Source: Thermoactinomyces intermedius (GTDB lineage: Bacteria > Bacillota > Bacilli > Thermoactinomycetales > Thermoactinomycetaceae). From it: 64,000 bases of DNA. The translations under genes and the position numbers were made by a program. Location: NCBI RefSeq assembly GCF_016055025.1, contig NZ_JAECVW010000002.1; one strand, given 5' to 3'. Numbering within the stretch: the stretch's first letter is position 1; each line of letters begins with the position of its first letter. This document shows positions 44,794-54,396 of this stretch, piece by piece. The notes beneath the pieces are model-generated. The model was not told the DNA's origin and did no database searches. It saw only the letters and a program-made list of their open reading frames with translations.

Positions 44794-47700
44794 TTATTTT
44801 TTGTTTACCACTTGTGAGACCTGCATTTTCCCATCTTTAGCAATATTTATCTGACCTTGATTCCGGTGAATAATTATTTGTTGAATAATCGTTTGCTTTC
44901 CACTATTCTTCTTACCACTTTTACGAGCAATTCTTTCAAACAAACGATCAACATGGGTTTGCTCTTCCCGTGTCCGTTCAAATAATTTGTCCTCATGAGA
45001 AATATATTGTTTTAATTTACCTGATGGAAATCGCCTCACATTGCCAAACTTATTCCAATCAGTAAATACAAGAAAACTTTCGCGTGCGCGGGATACTGCA
45101 ACATTCAACATATTAATCCCTTGATCATAAAAAGGACGATTTGACTCATGATCCACTGGCGAAAACAAAATAATATCCCTTTCTGCTCCTTGCAATTCAT
45201 GAACAGTACCTACCGTGATATTTTTGACGCCAAGTTCTTTTAAAAATTCTTGTATCAAAGTACGCTGGTACCTGAAAGGAGTAACCACTCCCACCAAATC
45301 CTTCAACTCTGACTTTTTATTTTCCGTTTTTTGAGCTTGTCTGAGAATTGAATGTTTATTTTCTGCAATCCATTCAGCCACTGCAGCGGCTTCCATCAAA
45401 TTGAACTTACTACCGCCAATCTCTTCGGTCTCCCCTTCAATATGAGCATATCCTAAATACGGAATATCATGATATTTCATTGAATTACCTCTAAGAGGCA
45501 TAAGATTTCCATTATAAGCCAAGTCGTTGCAATACTGGATGATATCATCCACACAACGCCGGTGCTCATTAAGGAACATTCCGCCATACATCTCTTCCTT
45601 TTGATATTTACTGCGGCGCTGTGCAATTCTCATTACACTACCGCGATGGGTAATTCCTGTTTTTTCAATTTCAGAAAACTGATCCCACCGTTTAATTATT
45701 TTAGCCCCCAAAAGATTTCCAATATCTATAGATAAGTTGAGGTTGCTGATCGGCTCAATTTGCATGGTATCCCCAACGATTAGAGCTTTTTTGGCCAATG
45801 AAAAAACCGGCGCCGCCAAAGGAGGAGTCACTTGACCCGCTTCATCAATAATAAGTAAATCAACAAATTCATAAAGGTAATTTGGATCTCTGTCATTTGC
45901 AAAAGATTTTTTTCCCCACTTGTTATCCAATTTTAAATGGCGGGCAATCATATAAAATGTTGCAACAAAGCATGGAGCCAGCATGGCATAACGTCGCAAA
46001 CAATTGGCTTTTTTCTCTTTTGATTCCAATTTGCTTTCAGTATCATTTTCAACTTCCAAAAGCCAGCGTGCTTCCCAATAATGGGTTGCCAACTGAAACA
46101 AGAGATAACGAAGACTGACATCCAACTCCTCCATCATCTCACTAAAGCTGTCAGGAATTTGTTCAGGTTCTTCACCAATCCCGTATTTTTTTCGCCAATT
46201 TATCAAGTCAGCTTCTGCATCCTTATATTTCTCTAACCGCGAATAACAATTATCCAATTGCTGTTGGATATGCATTTTAGAAAACAGAGTCACTTCGAAG
46301 GGGAGATCATCTTTCCATTTCAAAATAAAATTTTCATTTCTTCGTTCCTGTTTTTCTTTAATAGCTGGGATAAACGACAACAAGGACCAATGAAACGGCT
46401 CTTTACTACAATGTTGATTCCACTCTGTCTTCAACATTTTAAGTTGCTTAATTTGTTTATCAAGTTGTTCTTTATGTATAACTCGCGAATCTTCTAACTC
46501 AGAAAAATAACCGCGACCGTTTTTTTTCAATTCCTCTTGGTACGCCACCCAGCTTTTGATGTATTGAATCCCCTCCTGCAACACCTGATGCCACTTGTTC
46601 AACTCCTCATGCAACCATTTACAAGCTTCCTTGAGATGATGAAATTTTTGCCCCGCCGCTTTCCCACAGTGATTCAAAAAAGCTTTTTTCAATACGGGCA
46701 TATTCATCTTTTCCATGTCTTTCATAAAATTCATACCGTTTTGTGTGACGATTTGGTAATCATTTACTTTGTTTTTGTTATTATCCAGCCATTTCGAAGA
46801 AGGAAAATAAAGCCCGTAACTCTTTAGCGGCTGAATCCAACGACCTTGTAATAATTCAGCCAATTCCCCCCATTTTCGATTTGAATTGGTTTTTCCCTGA
46901 TTCATTTTCCCAAATGAATCAATAACATTAATAATCGCCTGATTATTAGTCGATGTTGCGAAAATAACAGGAGGTTCACTGCCTTCTATCGCCTTTTCAA
47001 CCCACAATGAAGCTACAACATTTTGAATCAATGTGGTTTTACCGGTTCCCGGGGGCCCATTGACTGCAAGAATCTCTCCTTTTTTTAAAGAAAATAAGTG
47101 TTGTAGCGATTCTCTTTGCCGTTGAGACAATGGATATTGAGAATTCATCTGCCCCAAATGAGATTCAGCACCGTCCTTTTCATGCTGAATCGGCTCTTTT
47201 TCCTTTTCGTCCAATGACAAAAATTCTTGTAAAAGCTTTGGATATTTTTTTAACTTAATTACATCTTCATATAGAGATAAAATATCCCTTGATTTATTCT
47301 CTAATTCCTTGGGAATGATACACACTTGATTACTTACCCGATAACCTGGCAACTTTAGCGATCGGAAATTTTTTCCTGTCACATGTTGAAACATATTTTC
47401 AGCATATTTCCAAGCTGCTATCCAGTTTTCTTCCACCAAATAAGGGTGTTTCTCCACATAATCATCATTCTTTTCAATTGTACCAATCGTTATCTCATTG
47501 TCTTTGGATGACGGTTCCAAATATTGACGGACAAAATATGGTGGTCGCTGTGAAATAGGCACCAATCTCTGTTCATTCAATTTGGCAATGATAAAAAAGG
47601 GCAATATAACTGATTGACTGTCTGATTCAGAAAGGATAACCGGACAAATGTGGTATTCTAATTCTCCTTTTGATTTTATATTTGATGATTTTTTCTTAAT

Positions 47701-47844
47701 CAATTCCAGTGATTCTTCAGTCAGTTTTCCACTCTTTACTTCATCCAGGGAAAGATTTACACCATGATTCATATTTAGTGAACTGTGATCACTATCAATA
47801 TGACTTCGCAAAAAATAACGTAATAACTTTTTGTCGGAATCCAT
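44794..47844 (-). CDS. Superfamily 1 (UPF1/DNA2-like) helicase/ATPase with C-terminal GQINI motif
   Basis: A 1016-residue protein: an N-terminal region of unknown fold (1-235), Q-motif region and Walker A GPPGTGKTT (263-271), a long helical insertion (about 380-620), Walker B LLIIDEAGQ, motif III VGDTMQIEP, then VGVVTPFRYQ, VGTVHELQGAERDIIL and LNVAVSRARESFLVF (motifs IV-VI). The last 20 residues contain GQINI (997-1001) and VSQVVN (1009-1014), duplicated in the next protein. The pair is more AT-rich than its neighbours, as expected of acquired DNA. SF1 helicases of this size are common in phage-defence loci; no nuclease domain is visible. Confidence 0.85.
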   Translation of the reverse strand: MDSDKKLLRYFLRSHIDSDHSSLNMNHGVNLSLDEVKSGKLTEESLELIKKKSSNIKSKGELEYHICPVILSESDSQSVILPFFIIAKLNEQRLVPISQRPPYFVRQYLEPSSKDNEITIGTIEKNDDYVEKHPYLVEENWIAAWKYAENMFQHVTGKNFRSLKLPGYRVSNQVCIIPKELENKSRDILSLYEDVIKLKKYPKLLQEFLSLDEKEKEPIQHEKDGAESHLGQMNSQYPLSQRQRESLQHLFSLKKGEILAVNGPPGTGKTTLIQNVVASLWVEKAIEGSEPPVIFATSTNNQAIINVIDSFGKMNQGKTNSNRKWGELAELLQGRWIQPLKSYGLYFPSSKWLDNNKNKVNDYQIVTQNGMNFMKDMEKMNMPVLKKAFLNHCGKAAGQKFHHLKEACKWLHEELNKWHQVLQEGIQYIKSWVAYQEELKKNGRGYFSELEDSRVIHKEQLDKQIKQLKMLKTEWNQHCSKEPFHWSLLSFIPAIKEKQERRNENFILKWKDDLPFEVTLFSKMHIQQQLDNCYSRLEKYKDAEADLINWRKKYGIGEEPEQIPDSFSEMMEELDVSLRYLLFQLATHYWEARWLLEVENDTESKLESKEKKANCLRRYAMLAPCFVATFYMIARHLKLDNKWGKKSFANDRDPNYLYEFVDLLIIDEAGQVTPPLAAPVFSLAKKALIVGDTMQIEPISNLNLSIDIGNLLGAKIIKRWDQFSEIEKTGITHRGSVMRIAQRRSKYQKEEMYGGMFLNEHRRCVDDIIQYCNDLAYNGNLMPLRGNSMKYHDIPYLGYAHIEGETEEIGGSKFNLMEAAAVAEWIAENKHSILRQAQKTENKKSELKDLVGVVTPFRYQRTLIQEFLKELGVKNITVGTVHELQGAERDIILFSPVDHESNRPFYDQGINMLNVAVSRARESFLVFTDWNKFGNVRRFPSGKLKQYISHEDKLFERTREEQTHVDRLFERIARKSGKKNSGKQTIIQQIIIHRNQGQINIAKDGKMQVSQVVNKK

Positions 47845-48057
47845 TTTTCCACTCCTCTCCCATATTCATATTCTTCTGCAAACAAAACAAGATCCCTACC
47901 GCAATAATTAAATTTTTATAAATCCGTTAAATAGATAAAAAATAGACTTAATCACAATTGCATTAACAGTATGACGGGCATTCTTAAAATTTGATTCAAT
48001 GATTTCAAGAATACAAATCAATATACATTTTAATAAAGGTGACAGGGAGCGACATAA
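47845..48057. other. AT-rich intergenic region upstream of the helicase
   Basis: About 210 bases of strongly AT-rich sequence between divergent genes. It should hold promoters for both; I cannot fix their elements and see no gene. Confidence 0.4.
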
Positions 48058-49011
48058 ATGAATGAAAAAATCAATATCCGGCAATTCAAGCGTGCGAGTA
48101 AAACGGCCGAGTTTGCCGCTTTGTTCCGCACATTGGAATACACTTTTCCCAAAGAACGGCGTCTGGTAGAAGATCGGTTTGCATTTCATTTTTTAAGCCG
48201 GCCACTGAAATTCATTGCGGCATTGGCCCGCATTCCGGTTGCCGGCTGGTGGATTCTTGAACTGATTGATCACGTTGAACCCGGAGCAAGGGCTTCCGGC
48301 GTAGCCCGAACCCGGCTCATTGATGACCATTTGATCTATGCTTTGTCCCGGGGAATATCACAAGTGGTGATCCTCGGTTCCGGATACGATTCCCGCCCTT
48401 ACCGCATCCCGGAATGCCGGAAAACCCGGGTGTTTGAAGTGGATCAAGCAGGCATTTTGCGTTTGAAAAGGACAAAACTGGATCGCCTTCTTCACCGGTT
48501 CCCTGGGAATGTCTCTTTTGTTAAAACCGATCTGAACATTGAAAAGATCAACGAAACATTGCGGCAACACGGGTTCAACAAAAACAAGCCCGCTTTTTTT
48601 ATCTGGGAAGGTGTCACCCAATATCTGACCCGCCGCGCAGTGGACCAAACCATGGATTTTATCAGCGGGACGGCACCCGGCAGCTTTCTGCTTTTCACCT
48701 ATGTCCATAAAAAAGCGATTGACCAATGGCTGAACGGGCCGAAAGCTAACTGGATCCGCCGTTGGGTCAAGCAAATGGGGGAACCGTGGATCTTTGGTTT
48801 TGATCCCAAAGAACTCCCGGATTACTTGAACCGTTACGGGCTGGAATTGGTGGAAGACGTGGACTCCAAAACGTTCCGGCAGCGTTATATGAATCCCAGA
48901 AGTCCCCACATCGAAGAATACCGGTTTTACCGGGCGGCTCTGGCCCGCGTCAAAAGCGAAGAACAACCCCGGATCCGATTCTTTCGATCTTTTTTTCGCC
49001 AAATGGAATAA
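48058..49011 (+). CDS. SAM-dependent methyltransferase, leucine-carboxyl-methyltransferase (LCM) family
   Basis: A 317-residue methyltransferase: RTRLIDDHLIYALSRGISQV with VVILGSGYDSRPYRI (SAM site), VFEVDQAG (acidic loop), and FIWEGVTQYLT. These are hallmarks of the TIGR00027/PF04072 group, whose substrates are mostly unknown. AAAGGTGACAGGGAG precedes the ATG. GC-rich compared with the neighbouring helicase island. Confidence 0.88.
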   Translation: MNEKINIRQFKRASKTAEFAALFRTLEYTFPKERRLVEDRFAFHFLSRPLKFIAALARIPVAGWWILELIDHVEPGARASGVARTRLIDDHLIYALSRGISQVVILGSGYDSRPYRIPECRKTRVFEVDQAGILRLKRTKLDRLLHRFPGNVSFVKTDLNIEKINETLRQHGFNKNKPAFFIWEGVTQYLTRRAVDQTMDFISGTAPGSFLLFTYVHKKAIDQWLNGPKANWIRRWVKQMGEPWIFGFDPKELPDYLNRYGLELVEDVDSKTFRQRYMNPRSPHIEEYRFYRAALARVKSEEQPRIRFFRSFFRQME

Positions 49012-49058
49012 AAAAAGAAACCAATGCCTACAATGATATTTAAAGAGGCACTGGTTTC
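49010..49058 (-). terminator. Terminator of the polysaccharide deacetylase
   Basis: GAAACCAaTGCCT and AGGCAcTGGTTTC form an imperfect stem; on the minus strand TTTTTTTATT follows. Confidence 0.7.
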
Positions 49059-49062
49059 CCGC

Positions 49063-49863
49063 TTAATCCTGATGGTACGCAGGAATATCCAAAAGTTCAT
49101 TCACGGTGACAAACTGGTAGCCTTCTTTCTTTAACTGTTGAATCAGCCGGGGGAGGGCTTGAACCGTTGCCGAACGATTGCCTCCCCCGCTGTGCTGAAG
49201 GACAATGCTGCCGGGTAATGCATGTTGGACCACATTTTGATAAATCCGGTCCGGTGTCTGTCCCGGTTTCCAGTCCAGTGTGTCGATATCCCATTGAATG
49301 ACGGAAATCCCCATTTGATGGATCAATTTTTCTTTTCCTTTGACAGCCCCGTATGGCGGTCGCAGCATCGCCATTTTTTTGCCTGTCAGCTTTTCCACGA
49401 TTTGATAGGTTTTGGTGATTTCCTGCCGTACTTTCGCATCATTCTCCTTCACCAAATTTGGATGGCTCCAGGTATGACTGGCAATCACATGCCCTTCATT
49501 CACAATCCTTTTGACCACTTCCGGATGGCGCGGCACTTGATTGCCGATCACGAAAAATGTGGCAGACACCTGCTGTTGCTTTAAAATGTCCAGAACCTGA
49601 CCGGTATATGTAGCATCCGGTCCGTCATCAAAAGTGAGCGCAATTTTTTTCTCTTTGGTCGGGCTCTGGTAATAAGTGGCAGCCGGTTTCGCGCGATAAT
49701 AAAAAGAAGGGACAGGTGCCCTCTCCGCAAGTTGATCCGGCATGGCAAGCGTTTTTTCGTTCAATGCATCCGGCTGTTCTTCCGGATTTGCAGCAAACAA
49801 AGTCGTGCCTGCACAACCGCTGAGCAAAATAAAACTTGACAATACAAAGATTAACTTTCTCAT
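49063..49863 (-). CDS. Polysaccharide deacetylase lipoprotein (NodB domain)
   Basis: A 266-residue protein with a lipoprotein signal ending in the lipobox LLSGC. The NodB domain shows ALTFDDGPDATYT (catalytic Asp and zinc Asp), SHTWSHPNL (zinc His residues), LRPPYGAVKG and SIVLQHSGGG. It should remove acetyl groups from peptidoglycan or another surface glycan outside the cell. Monocistronic. Confidence 0.92.
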   Translation of the reverse strand: MRKLIFVLSSFILLSGCAGTTLFAANPEEQPDALNEKTLAMPDQLAERAPVPSFYYRAKPAATYYQSPTKEKKIALTFDDGPDATYTGQVLDILKQQQVSATFFVIGNQVPRHPEVVKRIVNEGHVIASHTWSHPNLVKENDAKVRQEITKTYQIVEKLTGKKMAMLRPPYGAVKGKEKLIHQMGISVIQWDIDTLDWKPGQTPDRIYQNVVQHALPGSIVLQHSGGGNRSATVQALPRLIQQLKKEGYQFVTVNELLDIPAYHQD

Positions 49864-50026
49864 CGATGAACTTCCTACTCTATTTTTCTATATAGTAAGC
49901 GATCCTATAATTAAATCTATGCTATCTGTGAATCTAAATTCAAGCGATGATCCATGGAAATATTTGATGATCATGTGAACCTTTCGCATTACAGCGACAC
50001 CATACTTACGATCGTTGATCCTTATG

Positions 50027-50773
50027 TCATTTCAAAGAAAAATATTCCTCCATGACCAGTCCTTTTTCATTCAACTCTTTGGCCAATTCTTTGCCCACAT
50101 ACCGAATGTGCCACGGTTCATAAGCATAACCGGTCACGTCTTCTTTTCCTTTGGGATACCGGATGATAAAGCCGTGCTCCGCTGCATGATCGGCAAGCCA
50201 GCGACCAGCCTTGGTTTCTCCGAATGATTCAATCAACTGGTAATTGACAATGGAACTGGAAACGTCCATCGCCAGTCCGGTCTGATGTTCACTGTGTCCC
50301 GGCCGGGCATTATACTTCGACGTATTGGCCATTCCCTTGCGTTGCAAAGCAGACTGATATGTCGCTTGTTGTCGCTCATAAGAACGGTAACCGGATACGG
50401 CAACCAAATCAACCCCGTCTTTTTCAGCCGCCTTGAACAATTCCGCCAAGGCTTCTGCCGCTTCTTTTCGCATCAGTTTCTTTTCAGCAGTGCCTTCAAA
50501 AGAAAAGGTCACATCCGGTTCAACCAAATCCGGGGGAACATAATCCGCCGGAAGTTCTCTCTTTTTATTCACCACCACCGTGAGCGAATCCGGCGAGTCA
50601 ATATCCCATTTTTCCTGCGGCGGCACCGGTTTGGGTTTTACCTGTGTCACCTTTTCCTGTTTGGGTTCTATATTTTTGGCATCAGCCGGCACGTCTGTCT
50701 GCGTACAGCCGGCCAATAGCACAGTGCCTGCAATCAGTGGAATCGAAATGGATTTGAAAAACATTTTTTTCAT
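50027..50773 (-). CDS. M15 D-alanyl-D-alanine carboxypeptidase (VanY/LdcB-like) lipoprotein
   Basis: A 248-residue lipoprotein (lipobox LLAGC) with a linker rich in Lys/Pro, then an M15B peptidase: VSGYRSYERQQATYQ, GHSEHQTGLAMDVS (SxHxxGxAxD zinc ligands), and EPWHIRYVG. It trims peptidoglycan stem peptides. It and the deacetylase next door are on the same strand but about 160 bases apart, so they may be separately transcribed. Confidence 0.92.
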   Translation of the reverse strand: MKKMFFKSISIPLIAGTVLLAGCTQTDVPADAKNIEPKQEKVTQVKPKPVPPQEKWDIDSPDSLTVVVNKKRELPADYVPPDLVEPDVTFSFEGTAEKKLMRKEAAEALAELFKAAEKDGVDLVAVSGYRSYERQQATYQSALQRKGMANTSKYNARPGHSEHQTGLAMDVSSSIVNYQLIESFGETKAGRWLADHAAEHGFIIRYPKGKEDVTGYAYEPWHIRYVGKELAKELNEKGLVMEEYFSLK

Positions 50774-50972
50774 TGGTCCTGCCTCCAGTGTACTATCCGT
50801 CCAAGCGGACGCGTCAACGGATAAACCATTGAACTTCTTCCTATCATTATATCGTTAATCCGGTTGTATGTGCGAGAATCTCTTCGTTGTTCGAAAAAAT
50901 ATCAGCCTTTTTTGCCATTATTTAACACCGGTTCAAGTTGCAACCGGTATCCTGCTTCATTGTTGCTATGTA
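50774..50972. other. Intergenic region, nothing recognised
   Basis: Roughly 200 bases upstream of the M15 peptidase gene. Probably its promoter region; no gene or clear hairpin seen. Confidence 0.4.
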
Positions 50973-51794
50973 TTATGAATTGAAAAAACCTCCTGCAAAC
51001 AACACGATGGTATCCAGGATATTGAGCCCGATCAAGATCCAAGCCCCGGTCTTCTTCTTTTTCAATATCAGCGATATAATGGCCCACAAACAGGAAGCAA
51101 TGCCGAAAGGCACCCAAAGAAACATAAAAAGGAGAGCCACCGTGATCCCCGAACTGAGATCAGGCATCAAAAGAATCATATTGTACGTCACCACACATTT
51201 GGCAAAAAGCATCATGGCTGACATCACGTTGTACCCGTTGATTTTTTTCAATGTTTTTTTCCACTTGCGGCCCTCTTCTTCCGGGAGGGGGTCTTCTTCC
51301 GGGACTTCATCTCCTGACTCCTCTTGATTGATCAGATTCAGATACTGCAGATAGAAAACCCCCAGAAAAAAGGCCAACAGATAGGTGGCGATTTGATTGG
51401 TCAGATCGGTGTCTTTCCCCTCATGCTCCAAAAACATCCCCCGCAAATAAACGGGGATGATCCGGTTGATAACAAACAAAATACAGAGAATCGTCCAAGC
51501 CAGTTCAAGATAAAGCATTGAAAATTCATAGGAAAACTCAAATCCTGTCAACCCCAGGAGCAACCAGCCAAAGCTCATCGCAAAATCAAGCAACGCGGCA
51601 ATCCATATATACCAAAACGGAAAACGCTTTTGGGTGTTTAGATGCTGAATCGCTTTTTTTCTGCTCAAATACCAGTAATAACCATAAAACCACCGTGTCA
51701 CCACTTGCAAAAGAATCATTGCCACAACCGGCATTTTTTTAAATCCGGCTGCCCGGTATATTTTTTTCAGTCCGGCATGTTCAATGGCTTCCAA
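50973..51794 (-). CDS. Polytopic membrane protein of unknown function
   Basis: A 273-residue protein with about seven hydrophobic segments, beginning with a short cytosolic YYWYLSRKKAI motif resembling DUF4234 proteins, and an acidic loop in the middle (EESGDEVPEEDPLPEEEGRK). No catalytic motif visible. Monocistronic. Confidence 0.65.
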   Translation of the reverse strand: MEAIEHAGLKKIYRAAGFKKMPVVAMILLQVVTRWFYGYYWYLSRKKAIQHLNTQKRFPFWYIWIAALLDFAMSFGWLLLGLTGFEFSYEFSMLYLELAWTILCILFVINRIIPVYLRGMFLEHEGKDTDLTNQIATYLLAFFLGVFYLQYLNLINQEESGDEVPEEDPLPEEEGRKWKKTLKKINGYNVMSAMMLFAKCVVTYNMILLMPDLSSGITVALLFMFLWVPFGIASCLWAIISLILKKKKTGAWILIGLNILDTIVLFAGGFFNS

Positions 51795-51893
51795 ATTAAA
51801 ATCTCCTTTCCAGAATTTATAATTCTATTCATTTATCTTATCATAAAACTGTTTCACAAGAATTATCGCAATCCCCGGAATAAAACATTAAAA

Positions 51894-51926
51894 AAGGCTG
51901 TTGACTTTTAATCAGCCAACAGCCTT
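51894..51926 (-). terminator. Terminator of katA
   Basis: AAAGGCTGTTG and CAACAGCCTTT form an 11-bp stem; on the minus strand TTTTTTAATG follows. Confidence 0.85.
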
Positions 51927-51945
51927 TCAGCCTGCTCATACGGGA

Positions 51946-53415
51946 TTATGATTGAAACTTCCCGAGGACGTCATTGATATTGACTCCCAACGCATCCGCC
52001 AAACGTGTGCCGTATTCTTCATCCGCACGATAGAAGTTGTAGATCGCCCGTTGTTTCGTCTCTTCATGCACTTCTTTCAAATCATTGGTCAGGTTTTTGA
52101 TCAAATTGTCCTGCTCTTCTTTTGTAAATGAACGGTAGCGTTCGCCTGCCTGCTTATAGTCGAGGGTTTTATAGATTTTATTCCGTCCGGCGTTTCCTTC
52201 CAGCGGGGTTTCGCTTTCCAGGTATGCCGGATCTTCTTTCGGACGGTCGTCATAGCGGTTGGGTTCATAGTTAACGGTCGGGACATCTTTCTTCATTTGC
52301 ATGGGTCCATCCGTTTGATAGTTATTCACCGGAGCAATCGGCCGGTTGATCGGGAGATGCAGGTAGTTGGCCCCCAAACGGTGACGTTGCGTGTCCGGAT
52401 AAGAAAACAACCGTCCTTGCAACAATTTGTCTTCTGACGGTTCAATTCCCGGAACCAGCGCACTCGGGGAAAAGGCCGCTTGCTCGACTTCGGCAAAGAA
52501 GTTTTGCGGGTTGCGGTTCAAAGTCATACGGCCGACCAATTGCCACGGATACTCGTCTTCCGGCCAGATTTTGGTTGCATCCAGCGGATCGAAATCGAAT
52601 TTATCCATGTCTTCCGGCGGCATGATTTGAACATAAAGATCCCATTCGGGATAGTTTCCTTTTGCAATATTTTCAAACAGATCGCGTGTGGCATGGTTTG
52701 CGTCTTTTCCTTGGATTTCCATTGCTTCTTCCGCGGTCAAATTTTTGACACCCTGGAGGGGTTTCCAGTAATATTTAACATATACGACTTTACCTTCTTG
52801 ATTTACCCATTTAAACGCATGTACACTAAACCCTTCCATTTGCCGGTAGTTCGCGGGAGTTCCGTAATCGGAAAACAGCCATGTCATCATATGTGTGGAT
52901 TCCGGACTCAGTGTCATGAAATCCCAATACCGGTCCGGCGACTGGATATTGGTATCGGGAGCCGGTTTCAGCGAATGAACCATATCCGGGAATTTGATGG
53001 CATCGCGAATAAAGAATACCGGCAAATGGTTCCCCACCAAATCATAGTTTCCTTCCTCAGTATAAAACTTCGTTGCAAAACCGCGCGGATCCCGGGCCGT
53101 TTCCGGCGAACCTTTGGAATTGATCACGGTTGAGAAACGGACAAACACCGGTGTTTCTTTCCCCACTTCTTGCAAGAAAGCCGCCTTCGTATATTCTTTC
53201 ATGCTGTTGATCACACGAAACACGCCGTGTGCGCCGGCGCCTCTCGGGTGAACCACCCTTTCCGGAATGCGTTCACGGTCAAAGTGCGCCAGTTTTTCGA
53301 TCAAATGATAATCTTCCAACAGGGTGGGACCACGCCGGCCTGCGGTGCGGGAATTTTGGTTGTCGCCAACCGGAGCCCCCTGGTTCGTGGTTAAACGTTT
53401 TTTGGATTGATCCAT
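51946..53415 (-). CDS. katA: Haem catalase, KatA-type (clade 3)
   Basis: A 489-residue monofunctional catalase. VVHPRGAGAHGVF carries the catalytic His, VRFSTVINSKGSPET and DLVGNHLPVFFIRD (catalytic Asn) follow, and RLFSYPDTQRHRLG holds the haem-ligand Tyr. It degrades hydrogen peroxide. The upstream PerR-like box predicts induction by peroxide. Confidence 0.96.
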   Translation of the reverse strand: MDQSKKRLTTNQGAPVGDNQNSRTAGRRGPTLLEDYHLIEKLAHFDRERIPERVVHPRGAGAHGVFRVINSMKEYTKAAFLQEVGKETPVFVRFSTVINSKGSPETARDPRGFATKFYTEEGNYDLVGNHLPVFFIRDAIKFPDMVHSLKPAPDTNIQSPDRYWDFMTLSPESTHMMTWLFSDYGTPANYRQMEGFSVHAFKWVNQEGKVVYVKYYWKPLQGVKNLTAEEAMEIQGKDANHATRDLFENIAKGNYPEWDLYVQIMPPEDMDKFDFDPLDATKIWPEDEYPWQLVGRMTLNRNPQNFFAEVEQAAFSPSALVPGIEPSEDKLLQGRLFSYPDTQRHRLGANYLHLPINRPIAPVNNYQTDGPMQMKKDVPTVNYEPNRYDDRPKEDPAYLESETPLEGNAGRNKIYKTLDYKQAGERYRSFTKEEQDNLIKNLTNDLKEVHEETKQRAIYNFYRADEEYGTRLADALGVNINDVLGKFQS

Positions 53416-53440
53416 CTGTTTATCGACCCCTTTTTCAAGG

Positions 53441-53478
53441 TGATTATTATTATCATTCTTTATTAATAATAATTATAA
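53441..53478 (-). promoter_or_regulatory. PerR box and Fur-like box upstream of katA
   Basis: 53464-53478 (TAATAATAATTATAA) matches the PerR consensus TTATAATNATTATAA except at one base. 53441-53455 (TGATTATTATTATCA) matches the Fur 7-1-7 motif except at one base. Both lie 25-65 bases before the katA start, so peroxide and possibly iron may control it. Confidence 0.75.
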
Positions 53479-53527
53479 TCTAGAAAAAATGCAATGGGTT
53501 CCCCGGAAAAAGATTTGACAGAAAAAA

Positions 53528-53700
53528 AACGATCCCGTCAGGGATCGCTTTCATGAATCCGGGGAACATCTCTTCTTTCTCTCTGATAATAATATTCGCA
53601 AACCGGCCTCCGTTTACGGTCTCCGAAACAAAAAAATCATGAATCTGTTTCATTTCTTTTAATAATCAGCTATAAAAATAGCAATGAACACGCTATACTT
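53528..53700 (-). ncRNA. Possible small RNA or leader ending in an orphan terminator
   Basis: CGATCCC (53532-53538) pairs with GGGATCG (53543-53549); on the minus strand TTTTTTTTCTG follows, a good terminator with no annotated gene upstream of it on that strand. A 57-codon frame covers the region but its end would run through the hairpin, so an RNA is a better guess. Weak evidence. Confidence 0.3.
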
Positions 53701-53745
53701 ATGTGGGAATAATCATGGAAATGGATGAGGAGTTGAAACACGCAA

Positions 53746-54354
53746 ATGGAGAACTGGATTATTGAATTCATGGAAAAATTCGGATATTTTGGCGTCTTTT
53801 TAATGATTGCTTTGGAAAATATTTTCCCTCCCATCCCTTCTGAAGTGGTTCTCACCTTTGGCGGGTTTATGACCACCAAATCGGATTTAACCGTTTTCGG
53901 CGTGGTGGTTGCAGCCACACTGGGAGCCGTTGTCGGGGCCGTCATTTTGTATTTGATCGGTTTATTGTTGAACGTGAACCAACTGGAAAAGATCATTGAC
54001 CGTTGGGGACATATCCTGAAAATTAAGAAAGAAGACATCCATAAGGCGGATCGTTGGTTTGAACGTTATGGCGTATGGACCGTCTTCTTTTGCCGCATGG
54101 TCCCGATTGTTCGCAGCCTGATCTCCGTTCCGGCCGGCATGGCCCGCATGAACATGGTTTTATTTTTGATTTTCACCACCATCGGAACCCTGATCTGGAA
54201 CACCATTCTGGTCAGCTTGGGAGCCGCCTTCGGTGAAGCCTGGACCACGGTGTTGGATTATATGAGCGTTTACTCCAACGTTTTCTACGTCATTTTCGCC
54301 GTTTTGTTCGTTTTGGTGATCGCTTGGTACGTCAAAAAACGCAAAGCTTATTAA
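53746..54354 (+). CDS. DedA/VTT-family membrane protein
   Basis: A 202-residue protein with the DedA motifs: ENIFPPIPSEVVLTFGGF (first re-entrant), and RWFERYGVWTVFFCRMVPIVRSLISVPAGMAR (second, with R and P). Some members flip undecaprenyl phosphate or phosphatidylethanolamine. TATACT with TAGCAA could be its promoter around 53683. Single gene; terminator follows. Confidence 0.9.
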   Translation: MENWIIEFMEKFGYFGVFLMIALENIFPPIPSEVVLTFGGFMTTKSDLTVFGVVVAATLGAVVGAVILYLIGLLLNVNQLEKIIDRWGHILKIKKEDIHKADRWFERYGVWTVFFCRMVPIVRSLISVPAGMARMNMVLFLIFTTIGTLIWNTILVSLGAAFGEAWTTVLDYMSVYSNVFYVIFAVLFVLVIAWYVKKRKAY

Positions 54355-54357
54355 ACA

Positions 54358-54396
54358 AACAAAAGGTAGGGAAAAGGATCTTCCCTACTTTTTGTT
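54358..54396. terminator. Bidirectional terminator between dedA and the recombinase
   Basis: AACAAAAGGTAGGGAA and TTCCCTACTTTTTGTT form a long near-perfect stem; the arms give T runs in both directions. Confidence 0.8.

Noticed and set aside
53521..53670. 57-codon minus-strand frame upstream of katA
   Set aside because: Its 3' part runs through a strong terminator hairpin and it has no good ribosome binding site; a short RNA is likelier.
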